Below, piece by piece: positions 52,822-62,392 of a stretch of DNA of 64,000 nt. This DNA comes from Ardenticatenaceae bacterium (lineage in GTDB: Bacteria; Chloroflexota; Anaerolineae; Promineifilales; Promineifilaceae), in assembly GCA_020634435.1 (NCBI GenBank), contig JACKBS010000006.1, positions 1-64,000 of the forward strand, written 5' to 3'. The notes under the pieces were generated by a model. That model saw only the letters and a list, made by a program, of their open reading frames with translations. It had not been told where the DNA came from and ran no database searches. How positions within the stretch are numbered: the first letter of the stretch is position 1; the number at the start of each line of letters is the position of its first letter. A program made the position numbers and the translations under genes.

Positions 52822-55644
52822 ATGACTGCCACCACATACGTCGTTGTTGATGTAGAAACCACGGGATTGGACCCGCAAACCGACAGCATCATTGAAGTTG
52901 CCGCCATTACCTTTCGCGGCAACGATATTTTGGATGAGTTTTCCTCACTGGTAAATCCACATCGGCCTGTGCCCCCTTTCATCACCCAGCTCACCGGCAT
53001 CACCCAGGCGATGGTAGATGATGCGCCTACGATGTTCACCCTGCGCTCCCGGCTGCGCCCCAAAATTGGCGATCATGTGCTGGTCGGCCACAACATCGAC
53101 TTCGACATGGGCTTTTTGGAGATGGAGCGGCTGGGCGTGGGCAACCACCGTCTGGATACGGTCACGCTGGCGTCCATCCTCTTCCCCGATGCCGGGCGTT
53201 TTAATCTGGAATCGCTGGTGCACTATTTGGGCCTGCCCGATCCCAACAGCGGCCAGACGCATCGCGCCCTGGATGACGCCGAGCAAACGGTCGAGCTGTT
53301 TCTGGCGCTGCGCGAAAGGGCGCTGCAATTGCAGCTCAGCCAGATAGATGAACTGGTTGAAGCTGGACGGCGGCTAGGTTGGCCCGAAACCATCTTTTTT
53401 GAAGACATTTTGGCCGAGCGGGTGCGCAATGCTTTTGAAGGCAAAGATTTGCGCCATCGTGGGCGGCTGCCTCGGCTGTTTAATCCGGGCAAGCTGGAAG
53501 GAAAACCGTCTGTCCCAGCCGAAAAACCGCGCATGTTGGACGGCGAACTGGTTGCCAGCATGATTCAGCCAGGGGGCAACTTTAGCCAGCTGTTTGAATC
53601 GTTTGAGTACCGGCCGCAGCAAGTGGATATGCTCTATGCCGTGGTAGACGCCTTCAACAATGGGGCGCACGTGATGGTGGAAGCGGGCACTGGCACGGGC
53701 AAAAGTATGGCCTACCTGATTCCGGCAGCGTTTTGGGCGGTGGAAAACGGCCGTCGCGTCGTCATCTCCACCAATACCATCAACCTGCAAGACCAGCTCA
53801 TTGGCAAGGACATCCCCGAACTGCAAAAGGTGCTGCCGTTTGAGCTGCGCGCGGCCGTTCGCAAGGGTAAGCGCAACTATGTGTGCACGCGGCTTTTTCA
53901 GCAAATGCGCCACAGCGGCCCCAGCAACGTCGATGAGATGGTTCTGTACGCCCGCATTCTGCTCTGGCTGCCCACTACCCTGACGGGTGACATGGCCGAG
54001 TTGAGCCTGCGCACGCCGGGCGAACGGATGGCCTGGTCGCGACTGAACGGCGAAAATGCTTCCTGCACGTCGGAGCACTGCGCGGCGGAGAACTGCCCGC
54101 TGCACGTGGCGCGTCGCCGCGCTGAGCTGGCTAACCTGGTCATCGTCAACCATTCGCTGTTGTTGTCTGACGTGGCCAGCGAGGGGCAGGTGCTGCCGCA
54201 GTTTTTTGATTTGATTGTGGACGAGGCGCATCATTTGGAAGCGGCCGTTACCGATGGCCTCAGTTTCCGTGCTGACAAACGCTTTTTAGAAGCAATTTTG
54301 GATGAAGTAAACCAACTGCGCGGCGGGTTGCTGTCTGACCTGCAAACGCGGCTGGAATCCACGCTGCCGCCCGAGTTTGCCTCGCGGTTCACCGAGTACA
54401 TTGGCCGGATGCGCCGCGAAGGCCAGGCGGCGGTGATGCGGCTGGATGAGTTTTTCACCACGCTCACCTACTTTTTGTCTGAGGCGGTGAACACGCGCAG
54501 CCAGTTTGCCCAGCAAATTCGCCTGACATCTGCCGTGCGCACCCAGCCCGGGTTTGATGAGGTGGAGCTCAGCTGGGACAATCTTAGCCGTCATCTGAAG
54601 GGCATTGCTGATGGTTTTGCTAAACTGGCTGGTGGCCTGGACGACATCGCCGACCAGTTTGACGTGGAAGATGGTGAAGACTTAAAGCTAACGTTGGCCA
54701 GCAACGGCCGTTCCCTCGAAGAAACGCGCCAAAATCTGGATGGCATCATCCTGGACCCGGATTCGGCGATGATTTACTGGGTGGAAGTGTTCAAGGAGCG
54801 CATCTCGCTGCACGCTGCGCCGCTGCATGTCGGGCCGCTGGTGAATAAAAATATCTTCCAGGCCCTGGAAACAGTGATTCTTACCTCGGCCACGCTGCGT
54901 ACCGCCGGGCCAGACGCTCGCGAAGAGGCCAACTTTGCCTACATCCGCGACCGTCTGTATGCCCATGATGTGGATGAATTGGCCGTTGGTTCCCCTTTTG
55001 ACTATAAAAATGCCACTCTGCTCTATTTGGTCACCGACATTCCTGAGCCAAACCAGCCTGGCTACCAGCGCATGTTGGAACAGGCAATTTTGGATGTGGC
55101 CGTGGCTTTAGGTGGCCGGACGATGGTGCTCTTTACCGCCTACAGCCAGCTCAGCCAGACCGCCAAAGCGATTGAAGGGCCGTTGGCCGATGCGGGTATT
55201 GTTACGCTGGCTCAATCTTCCGGCGGCTCGCGCCAGCAGCTGCTGGATCAGTTCAAGCAGCCAGACAGCCGGGCCGTGCTGCTGGGCACGCGCTCTTTCT
55301 GGGAAGGGGTGGATGTGCCGGGCGAGGCGCTGCAAGCCGTGATGATTGCCAAGCTGCCGTTTGATGTGCCGTCTGATCCTATTTTTGCCGCCCGCTCGGA
55401 GACGTTTGACAATGCGTTTTTTGAGTATTCCGTGCCGGAAGCCGTGCTGCGTTTTCGGCAGGGGTTTGGCCGTCTCAACCGCCGCCAATCAGACGAGGGG
55501 GCGGTGATCATTTTGGACAAGCGCGTCATTACTAAACGATACGGCCAGATGTTTGTAGATGCTTTGCCTGAATGTACGGTGCTGCGCCAGCGGCTGGATC
55601 GGGTGGGCGAGTTGACCGTGCGCTGGCTCAACCGGGACCGCTAA
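52822..55644 (+). CDS. dinG: DinG-family helicase with N-terminal 3'-5' exonuclease domain
   Basis: 940 aa from ATG at 52822 (an in-frame TTG three codons earlier is possible). The N-terminal DnaQ-like exonuclease domain (1-170) has DVETTG (Asp10, Glu12), GHNIDFDMGFL and HRALDDAEQT. The helicase part has Walker A EAGTGTGKS (about 288-296), DEAH at about 466, a motif V-VI region with LGTRSFWEGVDVPGE, and RFRQGFGRLNRR. Cys355, Cys415, Cys420 and Cys425 have the spacing of an XPD-like iron-sulphur cluster. The product likely removes R-loops or unwinds DNA in repair. A TATAAT sits at about 52781. Exonuclease-fused DinG proteins of Firmicutes often lack the cluster (from memory), so keeping it is notable. 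Confidence 0.92.
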   Translation: MTATTYVVVDVETTGLDPQTDSIIEVAAITFRGNDILDEFSSLVNPHRPVPPFITQLTGITQAMVDDAPTMFTLRSRLRPKIGDHVLVGHNIDFDMGFLEMERLGVGNHRLDTVTLASILFPDAGRFNLESLVHYLGLPDPNSGQTHRALDDAEQTVELFLALRERALQLQLSQIDELVEAGRRLGWPETIFFEDILAERVRNAFEGKDLRHRGRLPRLFNPGKLEGKPSVPAEKPRMLDGELVASMIQPGGNFSQLFESFEYRPQQVDMLYAVVDAFNNGAHVMVEAGTGTGKSMAYLIPAAFWAVENGRRVVISTNTINLQDQLIGKDIPELQKVLPFELRAAVRKGKRNYVCTRLFQQMRHSGPSNVDEMVLYARILLWLPTTLTGDMAELSLRTPGERMAWSRLNGENASCTSEHCAAENCPLHVARRRAELANLVIVNHSLLLSDVASEGQVLPQFFDLIVDEAHHLEAAVTDGLSFRADKRFLEAILDEVNQLRGGLLSDLQTRLESTLPPEFASRFTEYIGRMRREGQAAVMRLDEFFTTLTYFLSEAVNTRSQFAQQIRLTSAVRTQPGFDEVELSWDNLSRHLKGIADGFAKLAGGLDDIADQFDVEDGEDLKLTLASNGRSLEETRQNLDGIILDPDSAMIYWVEVFKERISLHAAPLHVGPLVNKNIFQALETVILTSATLRTAGPDAREEANFAYIRDRLYAHDVDELAVGSPFDYKNATLLYLVTDIPEPNQPGYQRMLEQAILDVAVALGGRTMVLFTAYSQLSQTAKAIEGPLADAGIVTLAQSSGGSRQQLLDQFKQPDSRAVLLGTRSFWEGVDVPGEALQAVMIAKLPFDVPSDPIFAARSETFDNAFFEYSVPEAVLRFRQGFGRLNRRQSDEGAVIILDKRVITKRYGQMFVDALPECTVLRQRLDRVGELTVRWLNRDR

Positions 55645-55950
55645 AGCCCTTTTTTACCCATTACACACACCTCTAGTACTGGATCGCTTTCGGATCGTTG
55701 CAACTATATACTGGTTGACAGTTAACCTTGAAAACTCCCTGTATTCTATGCGCAATCATACGAATTAAAGGAGTTTACGGCCGTTCAGATTAACGGAAAG
55801 AATTGCAGCCATAATGAGAAGCAACATCGCCCAATAGACCGTTTGACCTATGGTTAAGCTGGTCACCTCAATTACTATTATTTACCCTAAGAGTCATTCC
55901 AAAGACGCCCATTTCGTTAAAAGGAAACCATTCTAATCTAGGAGAGATTT
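55645..55950. other. Intergenic region upstream of the PPC lipoprotein
   Basis: 306 bp. It contains one ACGGCCGT (about 55789). A TTGACA near 55715 with tattct about 20 bp downstream could be a promoter. I see no gene. Confidence 0.45.
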
Positions 55951-58041
55951 ATGAAAAACCTGAACAAACATCTGATTTTTATGCTGATTGCTGCCCTTTT
56001 GTTTGGGGCTGTGCTAACAGCATGTGGTGGCGAGGACCCGACACCAACGCCACGTGTCCGCAACAATGACGACAACGAGGATCAGGAAGATCCGACTGAA
56101 GAGCCGGAACCTACTGAAGAACCAACGGCAACGGCCGTTCCTACGGAAGAACCCGAACCCACCGCCACGCCTGATCCGTCAGCTGGTTTTGTGGATTTCT
56201 CCAGTGACGTGTTGGGTGTTTCTTTGTCCTATCCTGAAGATTGGGCCATTGAAGCTGGCGAAGATAGTGGTGAGTTGCGTCTGGCCAGCAGCGAAGAAAT
56301 CATTACCGACGGTCAGGATAATATTCAAGGCGCTATCCTAAATTTCGCCTTCTTCCCCCAAGAGATGCTCGGCCTTATCGGTGGTGATGAACTGGACACA
56401 ACGGACCCCGTGGCCATTCTGACTGTCTTTGTAGACCTGTTTACCGCCAACAGTGAAGCTTCAGACGGTGTCCAGGTGACCGTTACCGATACGCCAACGG
56501 CCGTTACCATCAATGGTCAAGATGCGGCCCAGGTTGGCGCTGATGCTACCGACGCCGAGGGTGATACGGCCGCAATGCAGCTTTACCTCATTCTCACAGA
56601 CAGCAACATCGCTTTTGTCGCGGCTGGTGCTGAAGCTTCTGAACAAGACCAGTATCAACCTGTTTTGGATGCGATTGTAGAAACCATTACCCTGTCTGCC
56701 CCCGCTGGCAGCAGTGTAGAAAACGTAGACATTAATCTGAATGGCACCTTGCTGCTGTACGGCGACACCGTCACCGGTGCCGTAGATGCTACGGGACCTG
56801 CCGTCTGGGGTTTCATTGGTCTGGAAGGCGAAGTGGTTGATATCACCGTCAATCCAGAAGGTGACTTCGATGTAGTGGTTGATGTAATGGATGACAGCGG
56901 CAACTCCATTTTGCCCAATGGTCCAGTAGACGCTTCCTTTGGTATGGAAGAGGTGCTCGATCTGTCGATTCCTGCGACTGGCAACTATGCAATCGTGGTT
57001 AGTGGCTTTGGTGGTGACACCGGCAACTACACTCTATCTCTGAATGAAGCTGGCACCAGCAGCATTGGTATTACCGGTGACGGTGCCGCCATTGCTTATG
57101 GTGACTTCGTTTCTGGGGCCGTAGACAGCGCAAATCCTGTCGCCTCCTACTCCTTTACTGCGGCTGCTGACGATGTTGTCGGCATGATCATCACCCCCTT
57201 TGGCGATTTTGACGCTGTGGTTGACGTGGTAGATTCCTCTGGTGGTTCGTTGCTCTCCCGTGAACGCGACGCCTCTTTCGGCACCGAAAACGTGATTGTG
57301 GCCCTGCCCGCCGACGGTGTATACACCGTTAACGTTTATGGGTATGAAGGTTCTACTGGCAGCTTTGACATGCAGATGGGCTTCCCGCTCACCAACGTGG
57401 TCATCGCCGCAGGTGACACGCTGGAAGCTGACGACGAAGGCGAAGGCCATTCCTTCCCGTTCACCGCTCTGCGGGCTGGCGACATGGTGGGTATCTATGT
57501 TGAGCCGGCGGAAGATTTGGACGTAGCCATCCAGGTGCGTCAGAGTGACCAACTGCTCGATGGGCTGGGGTTTGATCCCGAACGTGGCTTTGATGCCTCT
57601 ATCGACGTTGAAGAGTTTGTCATGCTTGTTGAAGAAACTGGCAATTACTCTTTCCGCATTTTGAATTCGCAAGATGATTTTGCCGGCAACACGGGTGATT
57701 ACAGTGTCGTGCTGTTTGGTACGCCAGAAGTTATTTTTGAACTGGCTTACGGCGATTTTGTCGATGCTCGTACCAATCCCGATGGCCTGGTTGACTATGT
57801 CATCAGCGGTCTGGCTGGCGAATCAATGGTCATCAATGTGGCCTCAGACGATGATTCAATCGACACGGTCATCGAAATTTTGGACCTGGATGAAAACGTT
57901 CTGGCTTCCATTGACGATGCATTCTCTGGCGAAGTGGAAGAACTGGTTTATACCTTCGAAAGTGATGGTCTGGTTCTCATCCGTGTCCGCGACTTCTTTG
58001 GCGGCGAAGGCGACTTCGTGATGTCGGTTGACCTTCAGTAA
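55951..58041 (+). CDS. Lipoprotein with PsbP-like region and PPC-type repeats
   Basis: 696 aa; AGGAGAG sits 6 bases before the ATG. The lipobox is VLTACGG (Cys about 25), followed by an acidic Thr/Pro/Glu linker (about 30-75). The region about 78-245 (VLGVSLSYPEDWAIEAGEDS) resembles PsbP/DUF1795-type domains. Then come four to five strand-rich repeats of about 100 residues of the PPC type (GEVVDITVNPEGDFDVVVDV; LDLSIPATGNYAIVVSGFGG). It is very acidic, probably displayed outside the membrane and possibly calcium-binding. A strong terminator follows. No partner gene is evident nearby. Confidence 0.7.
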   Translation: MKNLNKHLIFMLIAALLFGAVLTACGGEDPTPTPRVRNNDDNEDQEDPTEEPEPTEEPTATAVPTEEPEPTATPDPSAGFVDFSSDVLGVSLSYPEDWAIEAGEDSGELRLASSEEIITDGQDNIQGAILNFAFFPQEMLGLIGGDELDTTDPVAILTVFVDLFTANSEASDGVQVTVTDTPTAVTINGQDAAQVGADATDAEGDTAAMQLYLILTDSNIAFVAAGAEASEQDQYQPVLDAIVETITLSAPAGSSVENVDINLNGTLLLYGDTVTGAVDATGPAVWGFIGLEGEVVDITVNPEGDFDVVVDVMDDSGNSILPNGPVDASFGMEEVLDLSIPATGNYAIVVSGFGGDTGNYTLSLNEAGTSSIGITGDGAAIAYGDFVSGAVDSANPVASYSFTAAADDVVGMIITPFGDFDAVVDVVDSSGGSLLSRERDASFGTENVIVALPADGVYTVNVYGYEGSTGSFDMQMGFPLTNVVIAAGDTLEADDEGEGHSFPFTALRAGDMVGIYVEPAEDLDVAIQVRQSDQLLDGLGFDPERGFDASIDVEEFVMLVEETGNYSFRILNSQDDFAGNTGDYSVVLFGTPEVIFELAYGDFVDARTNPDGLVDYVISGLAGESMVINVASDDDSIDTVIEILDLDENVLASIDDAFSGEVEELVYTFESDGLVLIRVRDFFGGEGDFVMSVDLQ

Positions 58042-58115
58042 ACCGTAAACAGTAATCGGTGAACAGCAATCAGTAGTTGATACCGATTACTGATAACCGA
58101 TAACGGATTACCGAC

Positions 58116-58155
58116 AAAAAAGAGGTTGGCTCAATAAGGGCCAGCCTCTTTTTTT
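58116..58155 (+). terminator. Intrinsic terminator between the lipoprotein and fabF
   Basis: GAGGTTGGC (58122-58130) pairs with GCCAGCCTC (58140-58148; one wobble) around a 9-base loop. It is flanked by A-run and T-run (58149-58155). It ends the lipoprotein transcript. Confidence 0.85.
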
Positions 58156-58282
58156 GTGCAGCGCATCTTTCGTGGGAACGATGGGTTATAGCTGGGTGAA
58201 GATGAGATGATACGGCCGTATCCGTTGGACCTCTTCCCAAAATATGCCAACGGGGGAAACGGCCGTTTTTTGCGGAGGCTTT

Positions 58283-59539
58283 ATGAATCAACACCAGCAC
58301 AAACGTCGTGTGGTAGTCACCGGGCTGGGCACGATTAACCCATTGGGCAACGATGTAGCGACCACCTGGCAAAAAATCAGCCAGGGACAATCCGGCATTG
58401 ACACCATTACCGCTTTTGACGCCAGCGAATACAAAACCACTTTTGCCGGGGAAGTCAAAGGCTTTGATCCCCAAAATTATTTTGATCGCAAAGAAGTGCG
58501 ACGCATGTCGCGCATGACCCAGTTTGCCCTTTTTGCCGCCCAGCAGGCCATTCAAGACGCCCAACTTACCGTCACCGCGGCCAACAAAAATCGCATTGGC
58601 GTGGTGATTGGCAGCGGCATGGGCAGTCTGGACCCCATCGTCGAAAACGTGGCGCTGCTCAACGAGCGTGGCCCGTACCGCGTTAGCCCGTTTTTTGTGC
58701 CAATGATGTTGGCCGATACACCTGCGGCAACTATTTCCATCCAGCACGGGCTGGGTGGGCCAAACATGTCTGTTGCCACGGCTTGCGCCACGGGCAACGA
58801 TGCCGTTGGCCAGGCGGCGCGTGTGGTGCAATATGGTGCGGCCGATGTGATGGTTGCCGGTGGTTCCGAGGCGTGTCTGATGCCCGTTGCTTTTGCTGGA
58901 TTTAGCGTGATGAAGGCGCTCTCCACCCGCAACGACAGCCCGCAAACCGCGTCACGGCCGTTTGACCAAACGCGCGATGGATTTGTGGTGAGTGAAGGAT
59001 CGGCCGTGGTGGTGCTGGAAGAGTTGGAACACGCTCTGGCCCGCGGGGCACATATTTATGGCGAATTTCTGGGCTATGGTGCCAGCGCCGACGCATACCA
59101 CATCTCTATGCCCGCTGAAGATGGTTCGGGGGCGATTGAAGCTATGCGGGCAGCTTTGGCCGATGCTGCCGTTGCGCCCAAGGACGTGGATTACATTAGT
59201 GCTCACGGCACCAGCACCCCGCTGAACGATCGGGCAGAAACGGCCGCTGTGAAAGCCCTCTTTGGCGAAGCCGCTTACGACGTGGCGATTAGCTCAACCA
59301 AGTCGATGCACGGCCATTTACTGGGTGCTTCTGGTTCGCTGGAAGCGATCATTTGCTTGCAGGCCATCCAACATAACTTGCTACCGCCTACCATCAACTA
59401 TGAAACGCCCGATCCCGACTGCGATCTGGATTATGTGCCCAACAAAGCGCGTCCAGCGCAGATTGATGTGACGATGTCGAATGGGTTTGGACTGGGTGGG
59501 CACAATGCCACGTTGGTGTTGGGGCGATATTTTGAGTAA
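58283..59539 (+). CDS. fabF: Beta-ketoacyl-ACP synthase II
   Basis: 418 aa from ATG at 58283 with GGAGG 7 bases upstream; the in-frame extension to 58244 has no signal. The thiolase-fold catalytic triad is complete: Cys168 (VATACATGND), His308 (ISAHGTSTPLND) and His343 (KSMHGHLLGASGS). The start RRVVVTGLGTINPLGNDV is typical. It elongates acyl-ACP by condensation with malonyl-ACP in fatty acid synthesis. It stands alone rather than in a fab cluster. Two ACGGCCGT copies (58212, 58257) and the inverted pair CCGTTGG/CCAACGG lie in its upstream region. Confidence 0.95.
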   Translation: MNQHQHKRRVVVTGLGTINPLGNDVATTWQKISQGQSGIDTITAFDASEYKTTFAGEVKGFDPQNYFDRKEVRRMSRMTQFALFAAQQAIQDAQLTVTAANKNRIGVVIGSGMGSLDPIVENVALLNERGPYRVSPFFVPMMLADTPAATISIQHGLGGPNMSVATACATGNDAVGQAARVVQYGAADVMVAGGSEACLMPVAFAGFSVMKALSTRNDSPQTASRPFDQTRDGFVVSEGSAVVVLEELEHALARGAHIYGEFLGYGASADAYHISMPAEDGSGAIEAMRAALADAAVAPKDVDYISAHGTSTPLNDRAETAAVKALFGEAAYDVAISSTKSMHGHLLGASGSLEAIICLQAIQHNLLPPTINYETPDPDCDLDYVPNKARPAQIDVTMSNGFGLGGHNATLVLGRYFE

Positions 59540-59543
59540 TTGG

Positions 59544-59604
59544 GTAATTGAGTAATTGGGTAATTTGCCTTCTTCAATTACCCAGTTACTCAATTACTTT
59601 TTTT
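59544..59604. terminator. Long inverted repeat/terminator between convergent fabF and DUF2085 gene
   Basis: A 22-base arm (59544-59565, built of GTAATTGAGTAATTGGG-type units) pairs with 59576-59597 with one wobble around a 10-base loop, followed by seven T (59598-59604). It terminates fabF; the reverse direction has only weak T content. The taattgggtaatt units look like a short dispersed repeat recruited as a terminator. Confidence 0.8.
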
Positions 59605-60412
59605 AGGAAGGAAGTTCCCCGATCCGCTTGAGCTTCTTTTCCAAATCCGCTTCAGTGCGGCCCATGTTGACGTCCAGGTGGGGGTAAGCCAACCAGACAA
59701 GGCTGAAACCAAACAGTGCTCCGGTGAAGCTCCGTAGGAAGGGCGTGCTTTCACGCAAGGGGAAAAGGTTGCCCAAAAATGCCTGGATGCCCGCCGGGGC
59801 TCCGCCATTCAGCGGCGTGGCGTAGTAGCTAAACAGCTGGCTAAAGCCATCCCAGGCAATCGGTCCCATGCCGATGATGAGGAAAAGGATGAGGGGCAAC
59901 GGCCGTATCACCCGATACCGGCGTATCAGGCCATACAACAATCCCCCAATCAGCACAAAGCCATAAATGGCAATGTCGCGCTCGCACAGCGCCATCTTGT
60001 ACCCCATTTGCTCGTTGCCCAAAAACTCCCGCGCGGCAATGAAAAATGCGGCCCAATTGTTATCGTCTACGCCGCTAAATTCGGGCAGGGTGGGTGTATA
60101 GCTTTCTAGCGGATTCAGCTCCGTGCCCGCCAGGGCGCGCGGATAAGCGGCCTGCTCCCCAAAAAGAAAAAAGCTGCGTGAAGCCATTTGGTGGCACATC
60201 GGGCTGTACATGGTGTAAATAACTCGTGCCGGTCCCGTGGCTCCGACATTCATCAGCACGGGAGCCAAAATGGGCAGGGCCACGTAGATGGCAATGATGG
60301 TGTTGAGCACAGCCAGCCAATGTTTGCTGAACTTGTAAATTGCTTTGTCTGCACCAATCACAAAGTCGCGCGTGCGGCCCGTTACCACTTTTTTGGGGGG
60401 AGGTGTTGTCAT
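59603..60412 (-). CDS. DUF2085 family membrane protein
   Basis: 269 aa. DUF2085 hallmarks are a first helix (LAVLNTIIAIYVALPILAPV), SPMCHQMASRSFFLFGEQ with conserved CHQ and SRSFF, and ALCERDIAIYGFVLIGGLLY. Further helices lie at about 175-195 (PLPLILFLIIGMGPIAWDGF) and 225-245. The C-terminal 25 residues are charged and cytoplasmic. The biochemical role of the family is not known to me. It is the last gene of the minus-strand cytochrome c biogenesis run, which may hint at a redox or metal link. Confidence 0.75.
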   Translation of the reverse strand: MTTPPPKKVVTGRTRDFVIGADKAIYKFSKHWLAVLNTIIAIYVALPILAPVLMNVGATGPARVIYTMYSPMCHQMASRSFFLFGEQAAYPRALAGTELNPLESYTPTLPEFSGVDDNNWAAFFIAAREFLGNEQMGYKMALCERDIAIYGFVLIGGLLYGLIRRYRVIRPLPLILFLIIGMGPIAWDGFSQLFSYYATPLNGGAPAGIQAFLGNLFPLRESTPFLRSFTGALFGFSLVWLAYPHLDVNMGRTEADLEKKLKRIGELPS

Positions 60413-60519
60413 ATCTGTTTCCTTAGTTGGATAAGCCGCGCTATTTCATCACGAATTGGGTGAATTGACAAACTGACCGGACGTTGCACAAGAAAATGAG
60501 AGGGCTAGATGAGGTGAGG

Positions 60520-61206
60520 CTAGTTGGCGGCGGGCAGCGTGTTGGCCAGATAATCGTCGATGATGGCCTGGGTCATGGGGCCACGATGAATGGCTGTCAC
60601 CTGTCCCTCGCCGTTGATGAAGAAGGTGGTGGGCAGGATGTTGGCGACGCCGTACAGTTCAGAAACAAGTCCTTCATCATCGAGAACGGCCGTAAAACCT
60701 AAATCCATCTCGTCAAAAAACTCAGCCACATCCACGAGCGATTCCTGCTGATCCAGCGCCAAAATAACCAGCTCTTCATCCTGATACGCCTGGTAAGCTG
60801 CTTCCAGCTCTGGCATTTCTACCTGGCACGGACCGCACCATGTAGCCCAAAAGTTAATGATCACGGGCTTGCCCGACAGCTGGCTGAGCTGCACTAGGTT
60901 GCCGTCGATGTCGGTGAGAACAAAATCGTAGGCCAGGTCACCAACGGCCAGCAAGTCGCCACCAGTGGGCAGTCGGTTGATGGTGGTTTCGGCTGGTTCA
61001 AATGCGGGTACTTGCTGCAAGATGGAGGGACTATTGTTGTCAGTGACGGCCGTTTCTGTCGCTTCATCCTTGCCAAACAGACTCCCACCAAAGATGATCA
61101 GCGTTAAGGCCAGCCCCAAGACGATAAAGCCAGCCAGAACAAGGAGAGGATTACGGCCGTTTTCGGCCGTCGTCTGGCTGGTTGGTTCAGGATTGTCGGA
61201 AGACAT
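60520..61206 (-). CDS. resA: Membrane-anchored thioredoxin-like protein (ResA/TlpA type)
   Basis: 228 aa. One N-terminal membrane helix (about 20-42, LLVLAGFIVLGLALTLIIFG) is followed by a thioredoxin-fold domain (about 80-225). The redox motif is INFWATWCGPCQVEMPEL (CGPC) and the cis-Pro region is LPTTFFINGEGQV. ResA/TlpA proteins reduce apocytochrome c haem-binding cysteines outside the membrane, using electrons passed by CcdA. That partner is encoded 21 bp upstream in the same operon, which supports the role. Confidence 0.85.
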   Translation of the reverse strand: MSSDNPEPTSQTTAENGRNPLLVLAGFIVLGLALTLIIFGGSLFGKDEATETAVTDNNSPSILQQVPAFEPAETTINRLPTGGDLLAVGDLAYDFVLTDIDGNLVQLSQLSGKPVIINFWATWCGPCQVEMPELEAAYQAYQDEELVILALDQQESLVDVAEFFDEMDLGFTAVLDDEGLVSELYGVANILPTTFFINGEGQVTAIHRGPMTQAIIDDYLANTLPAAN

Positions 61207-61227
61207 TAAAGTGCCTGTAGAGGATGC

Positions 61228-62346
61228 TTACCGTTGGAAAAGAGCAATAAACCGCTCTTCCAAAAGCACAAACCATTCGGAAAATTCATACTGGCCAAAT
61301 GCAGAATTGATGCTGGTTAGCGTGCCATTTAACATCAGCAACGCCAGGATGACAAACAGCGCCCCACTAATCAGCTGGGTGGAGTGAAGGTTGATGGTTA
61401 CCTGGCGCTCCTCGGAGCTGGTGAAGACCCACAATGCCGCGCCTAACAGCGAGACAACCAGTAAGCCCAACTCATGTCCCAGAGTTACCGTTTGCCCGGC
61501 GAAGACGGGGAACTTGAAGAAAGCATAATCAAGCAAGGCGACCAACACGCGCCAGGCAGCAAGCGCCCAAACCAGAGCCACCACAAATGTGTGGGTGTGC
61601 AGTTCCCAACCCTTACCCCGCAAGAAGCGCCAAAACAGGCTTTGCCGGCTCATACGCCCAAAAAAGGTGGAGACCACCAACAGCGGCAGTCCCAATCCCA
61701 ATGTGTAGATGAAGAGCAGCATCATGCCATTCCACACGGACGTGGTTTGTGCCGCCAGCGTCAGCACGGTGCCAAGAATCGGGCCAATGCAGCTGGTCCA
61801 GCCAACAGCAAAACTCAGCCCAAAAATGTAGGAACCTTTTACTGTGTTGCTTTTCGGCTGTACCCCGCCGGTTCCGCTGGTATCCACACCGCCAAACCCT
61901 TTGCCCAACAAGCTCAACACGCCAAACGTCAGTACGACCGCGCCGCCGACCAAAATGAGGAGTTGCTGGTTGCGTAGTAACGTTTTGCCCAGGGCAAAAC
62001 CGGCCGCGCCAAACAGGGTAAAAGTGGTGGCCAGGCCCAGCATAAAGGCGATGGTGTTGGTGGCGATCTGTTTACGGCCGCTTTGGAACGCAAAAGCAAA
62101 GTAGGCGGTGAGTACAGGCAGGGTACACGGGGAGACAAAGCTGAGGATACCGCCGCCAAAAGCCAGCAAGGCCAAAACAGCAAACGGTTGAGTTTGCAGC
62201 CCAACGGCAAATTCGGGGGTGCTGCTACCCTGGGTGGCCGAACCAATGATCAGAAAGAGTAAAACGGCCGTTACCACCCCAATGAGCAGCTTTTGACCCA
62301 GCGAAAGGGCGCGTAGTGGTTCAGGAAGGTTCAAAGATTTGAGCAT
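61228..62346 (-). CDS. ccdA: Cytochrome c biogenesis protein CcdA (DsbD-like transmembrane)
   Basis: 372 aa from ATG at 62346 with GGAGAG 6 bases upstream (a longer TTG start is unlikely). The conserved membrane Cys pair is seen in FVSPCTLPVLTAYFAFAF and VGWTSCIGPILGTVL. Six core helices plus extra C-terminal helices make it longer than minimal CcdA. It moves reducing equivalents from cytosolic thioredoxin across the membrane to ResA/TlpA. It lies between ccmD and the thioredoxin gene, consistent with cytochrome c maturation. Confidence 0.88.
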   Translation of the reverse strand: MLKSLNLPEPLRALSLGQKLLIGVVTAVLLFLIIGSATQGSSTPEFAVGLQTQPFAVLALLAFGGGILSFVSPCTLPVLTAYFAFAFQSGRKQIATNTIAFMLGLATTFTLFGAAGFALGKTLLRNQQLLILVGGAVVLTFGVLSLLGKGFGGVDTSGTGGVQPKSNTVKGSYIFGLSFAVGWTSCIGPILGTVLTLAAQTTSVWNGMMLLFIYTLGLGLPLLVVSTFFGRMSRQSLFWRFLRGKGWELHTHTFVVALVWALAAWRVLVALLDYAFFKFPVFAGQTVTLGHELGLLVVSLLGAALWVFTSSEERQVTINLHSTQLISGALFVILALLMLNGTLTSINSAFGQYEFSEWFVLLEERFIALFQR

Positions 62347-62392
62347 AACAACTCTCCGCGGCAAATTTAGACGTCAGTTGATTAGATGAGAT

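Noticed and set aside
53374..54234. 286-residue minus-strand open frame
   Set aside because: Antisense to dinG motifs, no start signal, no domain.
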